A stretch of 64,000 nucleotides of DNA, taken from positions 1,178,001-1,242,000 of the forward strand of contig NZ_CP159342.1 of NCBI RefSeq assembly GCF_040499845.1. The letters are read 5' to 3'. Made by a program: the position numbers and the translations under genes. The notes under the pieces are model-generated. The model was not told where the DNA came from, did not search any database, and saw only the letters and a program-made list of their open reading frames with translations. How positions within the stretch are numbered: position 1 is the stretch's first letter; the number at the start of each line of letters is the position of its first letter. Source of the stretch: Micromonospora sp. CCTCC AA 2012012 (GTDB taxonomy: Bacteria; Actinomycetota; Actinomycetes; Mycobacteriales; Micromonosporaceae). Shown here piece after piece: positions 61,826 through 64,000 of the stretch.

Positions 61826-62672
61826 TGTGTCCCTCCGTCCGGTGTCCCCAGAACATCACCGCGACCGTACCGGTCACCGCCAACGCCGCGACGGCGACCA
61901 GTCCGAGCGCCCACCCGACGGGTAGTTCCCGGGCGAGGACGAAGACCCCCATCACCACCACGAACCAGCCGAACGACCTGCGCAGGACGTCGGCGGGGAT
62001 CCGACCGGCGAGCCGGCCGCCGACCAGGCTGCCGGCGACGGCGGCGGCGGTCACCGCGGCGGCCAGGCCCCAGTCGATGCTGACGCTGGAGAGATAGCCG
62101 GCCAGCCCGGCGAAGGACTTCATCGCGACGACCACCAGGGAGGTGCCGACCGCGACCGGCATCGGCAGGCCGCCGAGCAGGGCGAGCGCGGGCACGACGA
62201 GGAAGCCGCCGCCGGCACCGACCAGCCCGGTGACCAGGCCGACCACCACGCCGTCGACGATCACCCGCAGCGCCGGCAGCTCGTGCGGCACCGGCCGGCC
62301 CTCGACCGGCCGCCGACCGCGGATCATCGCGACCGCGGTGGCGAGCATCATCAGCGCGAAGCCGGTGAGCAGGACGCCGGCCGGGACGAACTCGGCCAGC
62401 CGGCCGCCGACGTACGCGCCGGTCATCCCGGCCAGCCCGAAGACCAGTCCGGTACGCCAGCGGACCCGGTGCGCCCGGACGTGGGGCAGCACGCCCACCG
62501 CGCTGGTGGCGCCGACCACCAGCAGTGAGGTGGAGATCGCCTCCTTGGCGGGCAGGTCGGCGACGTAGACCAGCAGCGGCACGGCGAGGATCGACCCGCC
62601 GCCGCCGAGCAGGCCCAGGGCGACCCCGATCAGCACGGCCAGTCCGACGGTGAGGGCCAGGGTCCCGGTCAT
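61764..62672 (-). CDS. TauE/SafE-family sulfite/sulfur exporter
   Basis: A 302-residue membrane protein with 7-8 helices and the TauE/SafE repeats (GLLGGGGSILAVPLL near 20 and GLVGAGGGFLVVPALALLGG near 160). Family members move sulfite or related sulfur anions. The start overlaps the stop of the rhodanese gene (ATGA), tying it to sulfur metabolism. Its 3' end overlaps the methyltransferase start by 62 bp through a ~28-residue tail. Confidence 0.88.
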   Translation of the reverse strand: MTGTLALTVGLAVLIGVALGLLGGGGSILAVPLLVYVADLPAKEAISTSLLVVGATSAVGVLPHVRAHRVRWRTGLVFGLAGMTGAYVGGRLAEFVPAGVLLTGFALMMLATAVAMIRGRRPVEGRPVPHELPALRVIVDGVVVGLVTGLVGAGGGFLVVPALALLGGLPMPVAVGTSLVVVAMKSFAGLAGYLSSVSIDWGLAAAVTAAAVAGSLVGGRLAGRIPADVLRRSFGWFVVVMGVFVLARELPVGWALGLVAVAALAVTGTVAVMFWGHRTEGHSGQPRVGHPVRQRAGTGVER

Positions 62673-63271
62673 GCCCGCGCTCCGGTGCTCTCCCGCAGCT
62701 GACCGACGATGGTGTCCAGGTCGCAGTTGGCGCCCCGGTTGTAGGGCAGCCTGCCGAGCAGCATGCCCATCGCGCAGGTGTCGGTGACCGCGGCGACGGT
62801 GAGGCCGGCGCCGATCAGCCCGGCGACCCACTTGAGGCCCGGTACGAAGACCGAGGCCACGACGCTGACCAGGACGATCGATCCAGCGACGAGGCGGACC
62901 TGACGCTCCAGGCCCCAGCGTGGGGTGCCCTGCCGGATCGGCGCGTTGCTGGCCTGCCAGGCCAGCATGCCGCCGTCGAGGACCTTGAGGTTCGGCAGTC
63001 CGACCCCGGCGAGGGACTGCCCTGCCTGCGTGGCCCGGGCGCCGGAGCGGCAGATCAGCACCACGTCCTCGGCCAGGTGGTCGCGCAGTTCCGCGCGGTG
63101 CTCCTTCAGGAGGTTCAGCGGCACGTTGTAGGCGCCGGGGATGTGGGACGTCTCGAACTCGGCCGGGGTGCGCACATCCAGCAGGCGGGGTGCGTGTCCC
63201 GAGTCGATGAGTTCGCGCAGGCTCGGGGCGTCGATGGTGCTCGGGCGGGGGGTGGTCTCGGGAGTGCTCAT
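62669..63271 (-). CDS. Rhodanese-DUF2892 protein (YgaP-like)
   Basis: A 200-residue protein: an N-terminal rhodanese domain with active-site loop ICRSGARA (Cys near residue 76) and a C-terminal DUF2892-type pair of membrane helices (about 130-175), as in YgaP. It transfers or stores persulfide sulfur at the membrane. ATG 63271 follows AGGAGAA. Coupled to the TauE gene downstream. Confidence 0.88.
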   Translation of the reverse strand: MSTPETTPRPSTIDAPSLRELIDSGHAPRLLDVRTPAEFETSHIPGAYNVPLNLLKEHRAELRDHLAEDVVLICRSGARATQAGQSLAGVGLPNLKVLDGGMLAWQASNAPIRQGTPRWGLERQVRLVAGSIVLVSVVASVFVPGLKWVAGLIGAGLTVAAVTDTCAMGMLLGRLPYNRGANCDLDTIVGQLRESTGARA

Positions 63272-63360
63272 TTCTCCTCTTTCGTGGACAAACCGCCACG
63301 CGTGACGGCAGGGCCGTACGCCGGCCGGCGCAGGCGCGTCGGCCGGTACGGGCGGGTGGG

Positions 63361-64000
63361 TCAGCCGGCCATGGCGAGACCGGCCGACGCGGCCCGGTCG
63401 AACCGGTCGTCGATGACGACGACCTCGCGGCCGGCGTTGGCCAGCAGCGACGCCGCCGCGGTGGCCCGGTAGCCGGAGCCGCAGTGCACCCAGACCGTGC
63501 CGGCCGGCACGTCGGCGAGCCGGCCGGGCAGGTCGGGCAGCGGAACGTGCACGGCGCCGGCGAGGTGCCCGGCCCGCCACTCGTTGGTCATCCGCACGTC
63601 GAGCACCACGTCGGGGTGGGGCAGCCCGGCGGGGGCGGCACCCGCCCGGGCGGCGGCCAGCGCCGGGAAGTCGGCCGCCCGCAGCTCGCGCAGGTCGCCG
63701 GGTTCGGTGGCCCACTGCTCGGGCGTCCCGGTGGCCTGCGCGGCCGGGCGGTCGATGCCGATCCGGACCAGCTCCCGCTGGGCGTCGGCGACCTGCTCGG
63801 CGGTGTCGGCGAGCAGGGTGACCGGGCTGCCCCAGTCGATCAGCCAGCCCAGCCAGGTCGACATCGGGCCGTCCAGCCCGAGGCTGACGGTGCCGGCCAG
63901 ATGCGCGGCCGCGTACGCCTTGCGGTGCCGCAGGTCGACCACCCACTCGCCGTCGGCGATCCGTCGGCGCAGCTGTGCCGCGTCGGCCCGGGCGACCGGG
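63361..64000 (-). CDS. Rhodanese-domain protein, probably MBL-fold persulfide-handling enzyme (partial)
   Basis: The gene runs off the right edge; about 213 C-terminal residues are visible. They form two rhodanese-type domains: a degenerate one (WVVDLRHRKAYAAAHLAGT) and a second with active-site WVHCGSGYRA (Cys). This tail fits proteins in which an N-terminal metallo-beta-lactamase persulfide dioxygenase is followed by two rhodanese domains; the MBL part is outside the window. It is upstream of, and probably in one operon with, the YgaP-like and TauE genes. Confidence 0.8.
   Translation of the reverse strand, partial: PVARADAAQLRRRIADGEWVVDLRHRKAYAAAHLAGTVSLGLDGPMSTWLGWLIDWGSPVTLLADTAEQVADAQRELVRIGIDRPAAQATGTPEQWATEPGDLRELRAADFPALAAARAGAAPAGLPHPDVVLDVRMTNEWRAGHLAGAVHVPLPDLPGRLADVPAGTVWVHCGSGYRATAAASLLANAGREVVVIDDRFDRAASAGLAMAG

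Overview
The window is very GC-rich with strong G/C third-position bias, many GTG starts and frequent 1-8 bp gene overlaps. Gene content (reducing NRPS, FkbH, DrrAB-type ABC exporter with MerR, PucR regulator, DesA3-type desaturase) points to an actinomycete. A Micromonospora-like member of the Micromonosporaceae is my best guess, but it is inferred from composition and gene repertoire only. No rRNA, tRNA, CRISPR array or insertion sequence was seen, and no gene-free stretch exceeds about 285 bp.

Region 1 (1-20566) is the right-hand part of a natural-product cluster that runs off the left edge. In order: the C-terminal end of a carrier-protein/thioester-reductase NRPS; an MbtH domain fused to three GNAT-like segments; an MFS exporter; a KAS III-like enzyme; an FkbH glyceryl-ACP synthase; a free-standing ACP; an inserted reverse-strand GNAT; three split NRPS proteins with layouts A-T-C, A-T and T-C-A; a SagB-type double nitroreductase that seems to start at ATC; a type II thioesterase; a MOSC protein; and, on the reverse strand, a second KAS III-like enzyme whose nucleophile position is Ser instead of Cys. 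The two tandem A domains share about 895 bp of identical DNA covering the whole specificity pocket, which reads as a threonine-like code; the third A domain reads as valine-like. The combination suggests a small peptide-like product carrying a glycerol-derived C3 unit, handled by two non-canonical KAS III enzymes, with reductive (aldehyde or alcohol) release. I know of no described pathway with this exact gene set; the product is not predicted.

Region 2 (20694-30384) holds stress, resistance and small-enzyme genes: a PrcB-like protein, two RibD/DHFR-like reductases, a variant leucine-rich-repeat protein, an SRPBCC protein, a GNAT, an AraC-VOC-UvrA-like (DrrC-type) operon, an Acg-type nitroreductase and a PucR regulator.

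Region 3 (30470-45956) holds lipid and transport functions: a ferredoxin reductase plus DesA3-like desaturase pair divergent from the PucR gene, a secreted lipase, an AAA ATPase, an acyl-CoA dehydrogenase, a DrrAB-type exporter operon with its own MerR regulator and operator, a uridine-kinase-like protein, a sulfotransferase, a SARP-like regulator divergent from a haloacetate dehalogenase-like hydrolase, an MFS protein and a VOC protein.

Region 4 (46099-49664) contains poorly characterised genes: two novel-looking proteins, an XRE regulator and a run of four tiny, translationally coupled genes with Cys- and Trp-rich products.

Region 5 (49690-64000) is ordinary chromosomal content: MFS, YdeI-like, NTF2-like, Nudix, AlkZ-like winged helix, SRPBCC, an FMN-reductase/GNAT fusion divergent from a MarR regulator across a mirror-image start region, an acyl-CoA ligase with a TetR-type palindrome, methyltransferases, an alcohol dehydrogenase and, at the right edge, a sulfur-handling operon (MBL/rhodanese, rhodanese-DUF2892, TauE). 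Several convergent gene pairs share hairpins that overlap or adjoin their stop codons.
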